Virus record (IMG/VR): IMGVR_UViG_3300044533_000356
Coordinates: 1 to 61,942 of that record
Origin: a virus
DNA: 61,942 bases
Strand: one strand, 5' to 3'
Shown here: positions 49,316-58,096 of the stretch, piece after piece
Position numbering within the stretch: position 1 is the stretch's first letter
Layout: each line of letters begins with the position of its first letter
Program-made: the position numbers and the translations under genes
The notes under the pieces: generated by a model
Told to the model about the DNA's origin: nothing
Database searches by the model: none
What the model saw: the letters and a program-made list of their open reading frames with translations, nothing else

Positions 49316-52282
49316 ATGCCTTTAGTCCTCTTAAACCGCGTCCAAGAAACGGCCACGGCAAATACCACTGTAAGTTTTACTCTTACGGGTGCGGTGACGG
49401 GGTTTCAGACTTTTGCCGCCATTGGAAATACCAACACTACCTACTACGCAGCTACCGACAACGGAGGCGGTTGGGAGGTCGGTCTTGGTACATACTCAAC
49501 TACCGGGCCAACACTAACCCGAACTACAGTCTACGCATCTAGCAATGCGGGCAGCGCGGTTACTTTTGCGGGAACGGTCAACGTATTCTTGACCTACCCC
49601 GCTGATCGCTCCGTTAACTTAGATGCAAGCGGCAACGCCTCTGCGCTGGGAACGCCCGTCAGCGCCACTTTGACCAACGCTACAGGCTTGCCAGTATCTA
49701 CAGGCATCTCAGGCTTGGGCTCTGGTGTTGCCACCTTCTTAGCCACTCCAAGCTCTGCCAACCTTGCGGCTGCGGTAACAGACGAAACAGGGACAGGCGC
49801 TTTGGTGTTTGCAACCAGCCCCACTTTGGTTACTCCTGCTCTTGGCACACCCTCAAGCGGCACAGTGACAAACCTGACAGGCACAGCCTCCATCAACATC
49901 AACGGAACTGTAGGCGCTACAACAGCCACCACAGGCGCATTCACTACGCTGACCACCTCAAGTGATGTCACCCTCTCAGGCGGCACAGCCAACGGTGTCA
50001 CCTACCTCAACGGCTCCAAAGTCCTTACCTCTGGTAGTGCGCTGACGTTTGATGGGACGAATTTGGGGGTTGGCGGTGCAGCTTCGCAACGTCTACACGT
50101 TCAAAATGCTGGCGCTCTGATTGGTCTTTTGCAAAATACAGCCTCAAATGCTGATGCTCGTTATCGAATCCAAAACACTAGCGGGTCTTCTGATTGGGGT
50201 GTTGACGGAACAGGCACTTATTTTCAAGACAACAACAGCCGACCGTTTCTGTGGTTTACCGCTGGCTTTGAACAAATGCGCCTGACCAGCAGCTTGCTGT
50301 CTGTCGTACCCGGCGCAACCATCCAAGGACTTACCGTGGGCCTTGGTGCAGGTGCTGTGGCTACCAACACTGCGGTGGGCGCGAGTGCTTTAGCGGCTAA
50401 TACGAGTGGTTATCAAAACGCCGCTTTTGGTTATGTGGCGTTGCAAGCGAACACAACAGGATATAACAATGCCGCTTTTGGTGAGGAGGCTTTAGCCGCA
50501 AACACAACTGGCGCACTCAACACAGGTATTGGTCAAGAAGCACTGAGGCTCAACACTACTGGCGGCAATAACGTAGCAGTTGGTGAGGCTGCTTTGCGCT
50601 CCAACACCACAGCATCAGAAAACACCGCTGTAGGTTATCAAGCAGGATACAACAATACAGGCGGTGAAAATACATTTGTTGGGCATCAATCAGGCTTAAA
50701 CAACACAACTGCTACTAGAAATTTAATGGTTGGTCGCCGTGCGGGTTACACAAACTCTACTGGTGAATCTAATTCTTTCCTTGGATGGGCATCTGGTTTT
50801 TCAACAACAACAGGTTCATACAATGTAGCGTTAGGCACATCTTCATTATTTTCTAACACCACCGCCTCCAACAACACTGCTGTGGGTTATCAGGCGGGGT
50901 ACAGCAATACGACTGGCAACGTAAACGTATTTGTCGGTGGTCTTGCGGGGTATGGAACAACCACTGGTGTTGCAAATACAATGCTTGGGTATCGTGCAGG
51001 ATACACAAACAGCACAGGTCAGATTACAGCGTTGGGCTATGCCGCCCTTGAAAACAGTACAACTGCCTCAAGCAACACTGGCGTAGGTGTAGCGGCATTA
51101 CGTCAGAATACTTCAGGTAGTGGCAACACAGCGGTTGGGGATAGTTCCCTTCAATCTAACACCACCGCCTCCAACAACACTGCTGTTGGTTATCAGGCGG
51201 GTTATAGCAATGCTGGCGGTTTTTATCAAACCTTTGTCGGGACTCAGGCAGGTTATTCAACTACTACTGGCGACAATTCTGCTTTTGGTTATAGAGCGTT
51301 ATATGCCAACACATCTGGTACTTTAAACTCAGCTATTGGCGAATTGTCACTTACAGCAAACACAACAGGCTCGAGCAACACTGCCGTGGGAGTGCAGGCA
51401 CTTGCGGCAAACACCACCGCCCCCAACAACACTGCTGTTGGTTATCAGGCTGGTTATAGCAATACCACAGGCTCGGGTCGCAACGCTCTTTTAGGATACC
51501 AAGCTGGGTATACAAATACAACTGGTTCCTACAACACATTTGTTGGTTTTCAAGCTGGATACACATCAAATACAGGCAATGACATAGGCAATACTTGTAT
51601 TGGTTCATCTGCTGGTTACAATTTAACAACAGGAAATTTAAACATATTTATTGGTGCGGCTAATGGTTCTGGTTATTTAATGACCACAGGTTCTAAGAAC
51701 ACAATTGTTGGTTCTTACTCAGGCAACCAAAACAGCGTAGACATTCGCACATTAAGCAACTACATCGTGCTGTCTGATGGCGATGGCTATCCTGCTTTCT
51801 GGGGTCAGGGCGGTTCCGGCGGATACATGAGACTTGAGGCGGGCCGTTTGGAGTTCCCCGCAACTCAGAACGCATCGTCCAACGCCAACACGCTGGATGA
51901 CTATGAGGAAGGGACTTTTACTCCCGCTGTTACTTATTCAGGAACAAATACTCCAACATATTTAACTCAATCAGCAAGATATACAAAGATTGGTCGAATT
52001 GTAACAGTACAAATTTATTTGTCTTGGAATGAAAACGGCTCTACTGGAAATGTAACTTTTACTGGTTTGCCTTTTACAAGTGTTAACTCAACTGTACGAG
52101 CAGTAACTTCAATTTTTTCATTTGGTTTACTAGTAGTTACAAGCTCTATAACAGGCTTTGTTAATCTTAACGCTACTTCAATAGATCCATTTATTAATGA
52201 CAATGCAGGCTCAGCGGTTACAGCGACAAATACAGATTCTGACCAAGATGTTTACATTACTGTTACCTATGAAGCTGCTTAA
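49316..52282 (+). CDS. tail fibre/adhesin with 17-residue repeats, 988 aa
   Basis: Residues about 1-150 form an N-terminal attachment domain. Residues about 345-805 are tandem 17-residue repeats, of the type NTAVGxxALxxNTTGxx, reminiscent of trimeric adhesin beta-rolls. The last ~150 residues (DDYEEGTFTPAVTYSG, GRIVTVQIYLSW) form a C-terminal domain common to phage fibres. A module near 49849-49960 is shared with the 53536 gene. It is the likely main receptor-binding fibre. Confidence 0.88.
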   Translation: MPLVLLNRVQETATANTTVSFTLTGAVTGFQTFAAIGNTNTTYYAATDNGGGWEVGLGTYSTTGPTLTRTTVYASSNAGSAVTFAGTVNVFLTYPADRSVNLDASGNASALGTPVSATLTNATGLPVSTGISGLGSGVATFLATPSSANLAAAVTDETGTGALVFATSPTLVTPALGTPSSGTVTNLTGTASININGTVGATTATTGAFTTLTTSSDVTLSGGTANGVTYLNGSKVLTSGSALTFDGTNLGVGGAASQRLHVQNAGALIGLLQNTASNADARYRIQNTSGSSDWGVDGTGTYFQDNNSRPFLWFTAGFEQMRLTSSLLSVVPGATIQGLTVGLGAGAVATNTAVGASALAANTSGYQNAAFGYVALQANTTGYNNAAFGEEALAANTTGALNTGIGQEALRLNTTGGNNVAVGEAALRSNTTASENTAVGYQAGYNNTGGENTFVGHQSGLNNTTATRNLMVGRRAGYTNSTGESNSFLGWASGFSTTTGSYNVALGTSSLFSNTTASNNTAVGYQAGYSNTTGNVNVFVGGLAGYGTTTGVANTMLGYRAGYTNSTGQITALGYAALENSTTASSNTGVGVAALRQNTSGSGNTAVGDSSLQSNTTASNNTAVGYQAGYSNAGGFYQTFVGTQAGYSTTTGDNSAFGYRALYANTSGTLNSAIGELSLTANTTGSSNTAVGVQALAANTTAPNNTAVGYQAGYSNTTGSGRNALLGYQAGYTNTTGSYNTFVGFQAGYTSNTGNDIGNTCIGSSAGYNLTTGNLNIFIGAANGSGYLMTTGSKNTIVGSYSGNQNSVDIRTLSNYIVLSDGDGYPAFWGQGGSGGYMRLEAGRLEFPATQNASSNANTLDDYEEGTFTPAVTYSGTNTPTYLTQSARYTKIGRIVTVQIYLSWNENGSTGNVTFTGLPFTSVNSTVRAVTSIFSFGLLVVTSSITGFVNLNATSIDPFINDNAGSAVTATNTDSDQDVYITVTYEAA

Positions 52283-52332
52283 TTAACTACATTAGATTGA
52301 TGTAGTCAGACACTTAACCAAAGGAAGTCAAA

Positions 52333-52584
52333 ATGTCTTTAACCAAAACCACAACTGTTGACCAAATCACAGTATCCGAAAACGGCATCGTTCTCTATCG
52401 TGAAGCAACTCGCATCATGGAAGATGGCAATCAAATCAGCCAAACCTACCATCGTTCAAGTCTCACACCGGGGCAAGACCTGACGGGTGTTCCAGCCAAT
52501 GTCGTTGCAATTTGCAACGTGGCTTGGACACCTGAAGTTATTGCTGCGTATCAGGCAGCGCAAGCGGCACAAACCACCCCTTAA
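52333..52584 (+). CDS. small structural protein, 83 aa
   Basis: MSLTKTTTVDQITVSENGIV begins a beta-strand protein with a helical C-terminus (TPEVIAAYQAAQAAQ). Such proteins often follow fibre genes. AAAGGAAG precedes it. Confidence 0.68.
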   Translation: MSLTKTTTVDQITVSENGIVLYREATRIMEDGNQISQTYHRSSLTPGQDLTGVPANVVAICNVAWTPEVIAAYQAAQAAQTTP

Positions 52585-52596
52585 GGAGCCTAAACC

Positions 52597-52917
52597 ATGA
52601 CCACCTTCACCACCACCATCAACTCGATGTACACCTTGCAAGCTCCTGATCCAGATTACGTTGTAAACGTACTGTGGACAGTGACCGGGGTAGACGGCGA
52701 CCACACTGCCTCCATTGGCGGCAACACGCAGTTTAGTTCTGCTGACCAAGAGGGTGCTTTCGTGCCTTACGAATCGCTGACTCAGGCTCAAGTGATTGGC
52801 TGGATTCCCGCCAACCAGATCGAGAGCGCACAAGCCTGCGTGCAGGGCCAACTGGAATCACTTGCCAACCCTCCTGTCAGTCCTGAGAACACACCATTGC
52901 CTTGGAGCGCAGCATGA
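52597..52917 (+). CDS. small structural protein, 106 aa
   Basis: A beta-rich domain (YVVNVLWTVTGVDGDHTAS) is followed by SLTQAQVIGWIPANQIESAQA. The stop overlaps the next ATG (ATGA). It is probably a fibre-associated or decoration protein. Confidence 0.68.
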   Translation: MTTFTTTINSMYTLQAPDPDYVVNVLWTVTGVDGDHTASIGGNTQFSSADQEGAFVPYESLTQAQVIGWIPANQIESAQACVQGQLESLANPPVSPENTPLPWSAA

Positions 52918-53078
52918 ACTTGAACCTTGAACCCAATGAAGTGCAATTCATCTTGCAGGTCTTGGGTGAGATGCCAGCCAAGTCAGGTGTGTGGCCCTTG
53001 ATCGTCAAGATTCAAGAACAAGCAGCGCCGCAGGTCAAGATGGCTGAGCAGGCCGATCAACCCCAGTTGACGCAGTAA
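52914..53078 (+). CDS. 54-residue peptide
   Basis: MNLNLEPNEVQFILQVLGEM begins a short helical, acidic peptide. Its start overlaps the upstream stop. It might be an assembly chaperone for fibres; no direct evidence. Confidence 0.6.
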   Translation: MNLNLEPNEVQFILQVLGEMPAKSGVWPLIVKIQEQAAPQVKMAEQADQPQLTQ

Positions 53079-53085
53079 TAAACTC

Positions 53086-53472
53086 ATGTTCGGCCTAACA
53101 AGTTTTTCAGAAGCGCCTTTTGCCTCGCTTGCAAAAGCAAATATCTTTTTGTCGCTTTCTGAAAACTTTGGTGCGGCTGATATTTGCGCCGTTTTAGCCA
53201 CGTTCCAGCTAAGCATAGTGGAGCCAATCACGCTGGATGACTCCAGCACGCAGCAATCAAACTTTTTTGCGCAAGCCACGGAAAACTTCAACAGTGCGGA
53301 CCTTCAAACTGTTGTTGCTGCGTTCCAAGCCGCTATCACAGAAAACGTAGTGTTGGCGGATGGCTTTAGCGTTACGGGCTGGATCAAAATTATCAACGTG
53401 CAGGCTGCGGACTGGGTAAACGTAAATGATGCACAGACCCCATCGTGGACCAACATCAACAATAGTCAGTAG
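53086..53472 (+). CDS. putative tail structural protein, 128 aa
   Basis: Two related segments (SLSENFGAADICAVLATFQ, and ENFNSADLQTVVAAFQAA) form an internal repeat. The end contains a Trp/Asn-rich repeat (VQAADWVNVNDAQTPSWTN). It sits between fibre genes and probably joins them. Confidence 0.65.
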   Translation: MFGLTSFSEAPFASLAKANIFLSLSENFGAADICAVLATFQLSIVEPITLDDSSTQQSNFFAQATENFNSADLQTVVAAFQAAITENVVLADGFSVTGWIKIINVQAADWVNVNDAQTPSWTNINNSQ

Positions 53473-53490
53473 CGTCACACTGACGCTACT
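53468..53490 (+). other. perfect hairpin at gene end
   Basis: AGTAGCGTCA and TGACGCTACT pair over 10 bp with a 3-nt loop, covering the stop codon of the 128-residue gene. There is no T-tract, so it is likely a processing, attenuation or operator site ahead of the second fibre gene. Confidence 0.65.
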
Positions 53491-53535
53491 GTGTACAATG
53501 AAAAACAACCAAACCCTTTTCCATAAGGACTAACC

Positions 53536-55350
53536 ATGCCAACAGCAAACACCCCCCTCCTTGGTCTGGCCCTTCCGATCACGGGCGACCTTTCAGGAAG
53601 TTGGGGAGATGAAGTTAACAACGCCATCACTTCGCTGTTGGACGACGCTGTTGCGGGCACAACCAGCATCACCGTTGATGCGGACATCACGCTGACGACC
53701 ACCGTGCTTGCCGCCAATCAAGCCCGACAAGCGATCATTCGGTGGAACCCGGCAGCAGGCACAACCACTCGCAACATTACGGCTCCTGCGCAGTCCAAGA
53801 TTTACACGGTGATCAACGCCTCGGGCGGCACGCAGTCCATTGTGTTTCGCGGCGTAGGCCCGACAACGGGTGTCACCATTGTCAAGGGCGAGTCTGCGGT
53901 TGTTGCATGGAACGGCACGGACTTCATCAAGGTGAGCAACACTGGCGGCTCTGCCTCGTTCACCAACGTCACTGTCAGCGGCACAACCACCCTGTCCAAC
54001 CTAACAGCCTCCACAGCCTTGGCGCTTGATGCCAGCAAGAACGTGGTCAGCGTAACCAACACTGGCACGGGCAATAACGTCCTCGCCACCTCCCCCACGT
54101 TGGTGACCCCTGCTCTGGGAACGCCGTCATCTGTCACGTTGACAAACGCCACCGGTCTACCCATCAGCACGGGTGTATCAGGCCTTGGAACGGACGTAGC
54201 AACAGCGCTTGCGGTAAACGTAGGCACAGCAGGCTCCCCTGTAGTTAACGGCGGGGTTTTGGGTACTCCGTCATCTGGAACCTTGACCAACGCTACGGGG
54301 CTTCCGGTTTCTACAGGCATCTCCGGCTTGGGTACAGGTGTCGCCACTGCTTTGGCGGTCAACGTAGGTTCTGCTGGCGCTCCCGTAATCAACGGCGGCG
54401 TACTTGGAACACCCTCAAGCGGCACAGTGACAAACCTGACAGGCACTGCCTCCATTAACATCAACGGAACTGTGGGCGCTACAACAGCTAATACAGGTGC
54501 TTTTACTACGCTAACCTCTTCATCGGGTGCAACCATTCAAGGACTCACCGTTGGCCGTGGCGCGGGGGCTGTAGCTGGCAACACTACAGTAGGCGCAAGT
54601 GCGTTGGCATCAAACACAACTGGGGACTCCAACGCCGCAATTGGTTTTGCATCTCTTTTTTCAAATATTGACGGAAATTACAATACTGGAGTTGGAGCAA
54701 ATTCTGGAGTAGGTAACGTCAGCGGCGACCAAAACACTTCAGTTGGCTACTTCTCGTTGTACGCCAATGCTTCTGGCAACAATAATACCGTCATTGGTTA
54801 TTCGGCTGGTGCTTCGGCCTTGGGTAGTGGCAATGTGATGTTTGGGAACCGGGCTGGGTTGTATGAAACTGGATCAAACAGCTTTTACGTTGACAACCAA
54901 GACCGCACAAACACCGCAGGGGATAAAGCAGGCGCATTGCTGTACGGCACGTTTAACGCAACTCCCGCATCGCAAACGCTTACCACCAATGCAAAGCTAA
55001 CAGCTACATACGGTGTTGTTGCCCGTGTTAATTCCCAAACCACAATCGCATCGCCTTGGGCATGGGACAGCACTCTATACGACCAGCAAGAGATTACCGC
55101 GCTGGCAAATGCGCTGACCATCAATGCTGATGCAGGCACTCCATCAAACGGCCAACAAACTGTTTTCCGTTTTACCGACGATGGTACGGCAAGGGCTTTG
55201 ACATGGACAACAGGCACCAGCAAATCATTTAGATCAGTTGGCACTCCACTGCCAACAACAACTGTGGCAAGCAAAACACTGTATGTAGCTTGCATATACA
55301 ACTCAACTGCCGCTCGCTGGGATGTGGTCGCTGTTGCACAGGAGACTTAA
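53536..55350 (+). CDS. second tail fibre, 604 aa
   Basis: The N-terminus (MPTANTPLLGLALPITGDLS) differs from the first fibre. Residues about 180-330 contain repeated GTPSSGTLTNATGLPVSTG segments, and VTNLTGTASININGTVGATT matches the first fibre almost exactly. Three or four 17-residue repeats follow, then a C-terminal domain. AAGGAC precedes the ATG. Confidence 0.82.
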   Translation: MPTANTPLLGLALPITGDLSGSWGDEVNNAITSLLDDAVAGTTSITVDADITLTTTVLAANQARQAIIRWNPAAGTTTRNITAPAQSKIYTVINASGGTQSIVFRGVGPTTGVTIVKGESAVVAWNGTDFIKVSNTGGSASFTNVTVSGTTTLSNLTASTALALDASKNVVSVTNTGTGNNVLATSPTLVTPALGTPSSVTLTNATGLPISTGVSGLGTDVATALAVNVGTAGSPVVNGGVLGTPSSGTLTNATGLPVSTGISGLGTGVATALAVNVGSAGAPVINGGVLGTPSSGTVTNLTGTASININGTVGATTANTGAFTTLTSSSGATIQGLTVGRGAGAVAGNTTVGASALASNTTGDSNAAIGFASLFSNIDGNYNTGVGANSGVGNVSGDQNTSVGYFSLYANASGNNNTVIGYSAGASALGSGNVMFGNRAGLYETGSNSFYVDNQDRTNTAGDKAGALLYGTFNATPASQTLTTNAKLTATYGVVARVNSQTTIASPWAWDSTLYDQQEITALANALTINADAGTPSNGQQTVFRFTDDGTARALTWTTGTSKSFRSVGTPLPTTTVASKTLYVACIYNSTAARWDVVAVAQET

Positions 55351-56604
55351 ATGGCTGATAGATATTGGGTGGGCTCTGGTAGTTGGAGTTCGACTAACAC
55401 AACCAACTGGTCCACTTCGTCAGGGGGCTCTGGAGGCGCATCAGTTCCCACGTCTGCGGACAATGTATTTTTTACCGGTAGCTCCGGTACTTGCAATAAC
55501 AGCATCGGGTATGTTGCTCAATGTCTTACTATTAGTTTTTCAAGTTTTGCGAATAGTTTTGGTGTAAACAGTACACAGATTGCAGCAACTTCTGGAACCG
55601 TTTTTGTTGGTGGATCAACTGCAGCGTTTTTCTCGGCTACTTTTGAAATAACCAGCACTGGCTCATCCGACATTACCGTAACCAACTCTGTTAGCAGCAA
55701 CCCCCCAAGTTTTTCATTTACCGGTGGAACGTACACCTTAAATTTGCCCGGCAGAGCGTTAAATTTAAACTTTACGGGTTTTAGTGGGCTCGTAAATAAT
55801 AGCGCTGTTTTTATTCACGGTAACTTGACCGCATCTACCGGAATGACTTTTGGCTCCGGAGGGAATACTTGGACGTTTGCTGGTAGTTCTACACAAAGTA
55901 TTACCTCTAATGGGAAGACAATGGACTTTCCCATAACCATTAGCCCCAGCTTCGGAGTAACGATTCAATTGCTGGATGCGTTAACGCTTGGTTCTACAAG
56001 AACATTAACGTTGTCTGGGGGTACTTTTAACGCCAATAACTTTAATGTAACTGTGGGGATATTCTCATCTAGCAATACCAACACACGCACGTTGACTATG
56101 GGTTCCGGAACTTGGACTCTTGCAGCCGGAGGACTGACAGTCTGGGATACAAATACATCTACCAACCTTACGCTCAATGCAAACACTTCAACAATAAGTG
56201 TAACGTCAGCCAGTGGTAAAACTTTTAATGGTGGTGGTAAGACCTACTACAACCTTAATCAAGGTGGTACAGGAAATTTGACGATTAATGGTTCTAACAC
56301 GTTTAACAACATTACAAACAGTGTGCAACCAGCCACAATTATATTCGCCTCAAGTACCACAACCACGGTATCAAACTTTGGGCTTTCGGGAACATTGAAC
56401 AACTTAATCACGTTGCAAACTAATTCACCCGGAAATAGGTTTACGATTTCAAAATCATCCGGTACTGTTACCCCGCAGTATTTGTCAATCAAAGACAGCG
56501 CCGCGACAGGGGGTGCAACGTGGATAGCCCAGAACAGCACCAATGCAGGCAATAATACAGGATGGTCAATTATTCCAGCCGCCGGATTTTTTATGTTATT
56601 TTGA
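55351..56604 (+). CDS. third adhesin, beta-helical, 417 aa
   Basis: MADRYWVGSGSWSSTNTTNW starts a protein almost wholly of Thr/Ser/Asn/Gly beta-helix turns (ITNSV-, TLTLSGGTFNANNFNVTV-type repeats). Codon use is more AT-rich than neighbours. It starts right after the previous stop, so it is coupled to the second fibre. It may be a spike or an accessory receptor-binding protein. Confidence 0.75.
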   Translation: MADRYWVGSGSWSSTNTTNWSTSSGGSGGASVPTSADNVFFTGSSGTCNNSIGYVAQCLTISFSSFANSFGVNSTQIAATSGTVFVGGSTAAFFSATFEITSTGSSDITVTNSVSSNPPSFSFTGGTYTLNLPGRALNLNFTGFSGLVNNSAVFIHGNLTASTGMTFGSGGNTWTFAGSSTQSITSNGKTMDFPITISPSFGVTIQLLDALTLGSTRTLTLSGGTFNANNFNVTVGIFSSSNTNTRTLTMGSGTWTLAAGGLTVWDTNTSTNLTLNANTSTISVTSASGKTFNGGGKTYYNLNQGGTGNLTINGSNTFNNITNSVQPATIIFASSTTTTVSNFGLSGTLNNLITLQTNSPGNRFTISKSSGTVTPQYLSIKDSAATGGATWIAQNSTNAGNNTGWSIIPAAGFFMLF

Positions 56605-56629
56605 TTTGTTTTTACGCCAAGGAGTAGCC

Positions 56630-57085
56630 GTGGTTGACATCACCAAAGCAATTGGAGCCGTTGCCGCTAGTGTTGCCGCATTAGGGGGCAGTTACACGCT
56701 TGTCGATAAATTTGGCTGGTTTGACCGGGCCATCATCGAGTGGTCGCCTGAGAATTTCAAGATTGTGGCCGAGGCAGGGAAGCCAATCAACGTCACGGTT
56801 GCGCGGATTAAGAAGCGTGATGACTGTTCTGTCGAGAGCTTTACACCAAGCATTCGCGATGCAGCAGGGATGGTGCATGCAGCGACTACTACGGCCAGCA
56901 AGTTCAGCGGCCCAGCGGGCCCAGAGATTGACACCTTCACGTACCAGCTCACTATGGTGCAGAAAGAGAAGATTGCTGATGGCAAGGCAACCTTGCTGGC
57001 AACTATCAAATACAAGTGCCCAGAGGGGGAGCGCGTTGTGCAGTACCCGCGCCATCCCAATTTAAGTTTTGATCTGAAGGGGTAA
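56630..57085 (+). CDS. membrane-anchored protein near lysis genes, 151 aa
   Basis: The GTG at 56630 with AAGGAG is preferred over an in-frame ATG inside the previous gene. Residues about 6-24 (AIGAVAASVAALGGSYTLV) can span the membrane; the remainder is a soluble, beta-rich domain with DDCSVESFTPSIRD. It is directly upstream of the holin. A lysis accessory function is possible, but no spanin motif is visible. Confidence 0.68.
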   Translation: MVDITKAIGAVAASVAALGGSYTLVDKFGWFDRAIIEWSPENFKIVAEAGKPINVTVARIKKRDDCSVESFTPSIRDAAGMVHAATTTASKFSGPAGPEIDTFTYQLTMVQKEKIADGKATLLATIKYKCPEGERVVQYPRHPNLSFDLKG

Positions 57086-57087
57086 TC

Positions 57088-57579
57088 ATGGACTGGCTCA
57101 AACAAATTGCACCCACCATAGCCACAGCGATGGGTGGCCCACTGGCAGGCATGGCTGTCTCGGCCATCTCCAAGGCCATCGGTGTGGACCCCGACAAAGT
57201 GGGCGACATGATCTCCAACAACAAGCTGTCAGCAGAGCAGATCGCCCAAGTCAAGATCGCAGAGATCGAATTACAAAAGCAAGCCCAAGAACTTGGCCTC
57301 AATTTTGAAAAGCTGGAAGTGGAAGACCGCAAGTCAGCACGGGACATGCAGGCCACCACTAGAAGCTTGATGCCTCCATTGCTGGCTGGCGCTGTGACCA
57401 TTGGCTTCTTCGGCATCATGGTGATGATGTTCTTCAACCAGATCGACAGCAGCAACCCGGCCATCTTGATGATGCTCGGCAGCTTGGGCACGGCTTGGAC
57501 GGGCATCATCGCTTATTACTTTGGCTCGTCTGCTGGCTCCCAGGCCAAGACTGACATTCTCTCAAGGACAGCAAAATGA
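57088..57579 (+). CDS. holin, GTA/3TM type, 163 aa
   Basis: Hydrophobic segments at about 8-30, 93-117 and 125-148, with a charged helix between, match holins of the gene-transfer-agent three-transmembrane family. It forms inner-membrane holes for the endolysin, whose gene overlaps it by 4 nt. Confidence 0.88.
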   Translation: MDWLKQIAPTIATAMGGPLAGMAVSAISKAIGVDPDKVGDMISNNKLSAEQIAQVKIAEIELQKQAQELGLNFEKLEVEDRKSARDMQATTRSLMPPLLAGAVTIGFFGIMVMMFFNQIDSSNPAILMMLGSLGTAWTGIIAYYFGSSAGSQAKTDILSRTAK

Positions 57580-58088
57580 AGGACAACTTCGAATCCGCAC
57601 TTGAAGCCGTCCTCCACCATGAAGGTGGGTTTGTAAATCACCCTGCTGATCCGGGCGGCATGACCAACCTTGGCGTGACCAAGAGGGTCTGGGAGGAGTG
57701 GGTTGGACATGATGTGGACGAGGCTGCCATGCGGGCGTTGACCCCTGAGGTTGTTGGCCCAATGTACAAAGCCAAGTACTGGGACAAGATCAAAGGCGAC
57801 GACCTGCCGACGGGTGTGGACTACGCCGTGTTTGACGCTGCTGTAAACAGCGGTCCGGGCCGTGCCGCCAAATGGTTGCAGTCCTGCGTGGGCGTTGAGC
57901 CTGATGGCGGCATTGGCCCCAAGACACTGGCTGCTGTGGCTGCGTTTGATCCTGCTGAGCTGGTTGAGGACTACGCTAAACGCCGCCTGTCCTTCTTGAT
58001 GGATTTGCCGCATTGGGGTACATTTGGCAAAGGCTGGGGACGCCGCGTGGCTGCCGTTCAGACCGTCGCTACTTTCATGACTGCGTGA
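57576..58088 (+). CDS. endolysin, GH108 family, 170 aa
   Basis: VLHHEGGFVNHPADPGGMTN contains the catalytic Glu of glycoside hydrolase family 108, followed by LGVTK and a helical peptidoglycan-binding-like C-terminal part (GVEPDGGIGPKTLAAVA). It cleaves peptidoglycan glycan strands. No signal peptide is visible, so it depends on the holin. Confidence 0.92.
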   Translation: MKDNFESALEAVLHHEGGFVNHPADPGGMTNLGVTKRVWEEWVGHDVDEAAMRALTPEVVGPMYKAKYWDKIKGDDLPTGVDYAVFDAAVNSGPGRAAKWLQSCVGVEPDGGIGPKTLAAVAAFDPAELVEDYAKRRLSFLMDLPHWGTFGKGWGRRVAAVQTVATFMTA

Positions 58089-58096
58089 GGTAAAAA

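Noticed and set aside
50340-51730. CRISPR-like array
   Set aside because: The periodic 51-nt pattern encodes 17-residue protein repeats in one frame; repeats are degenerate, with no spacers.
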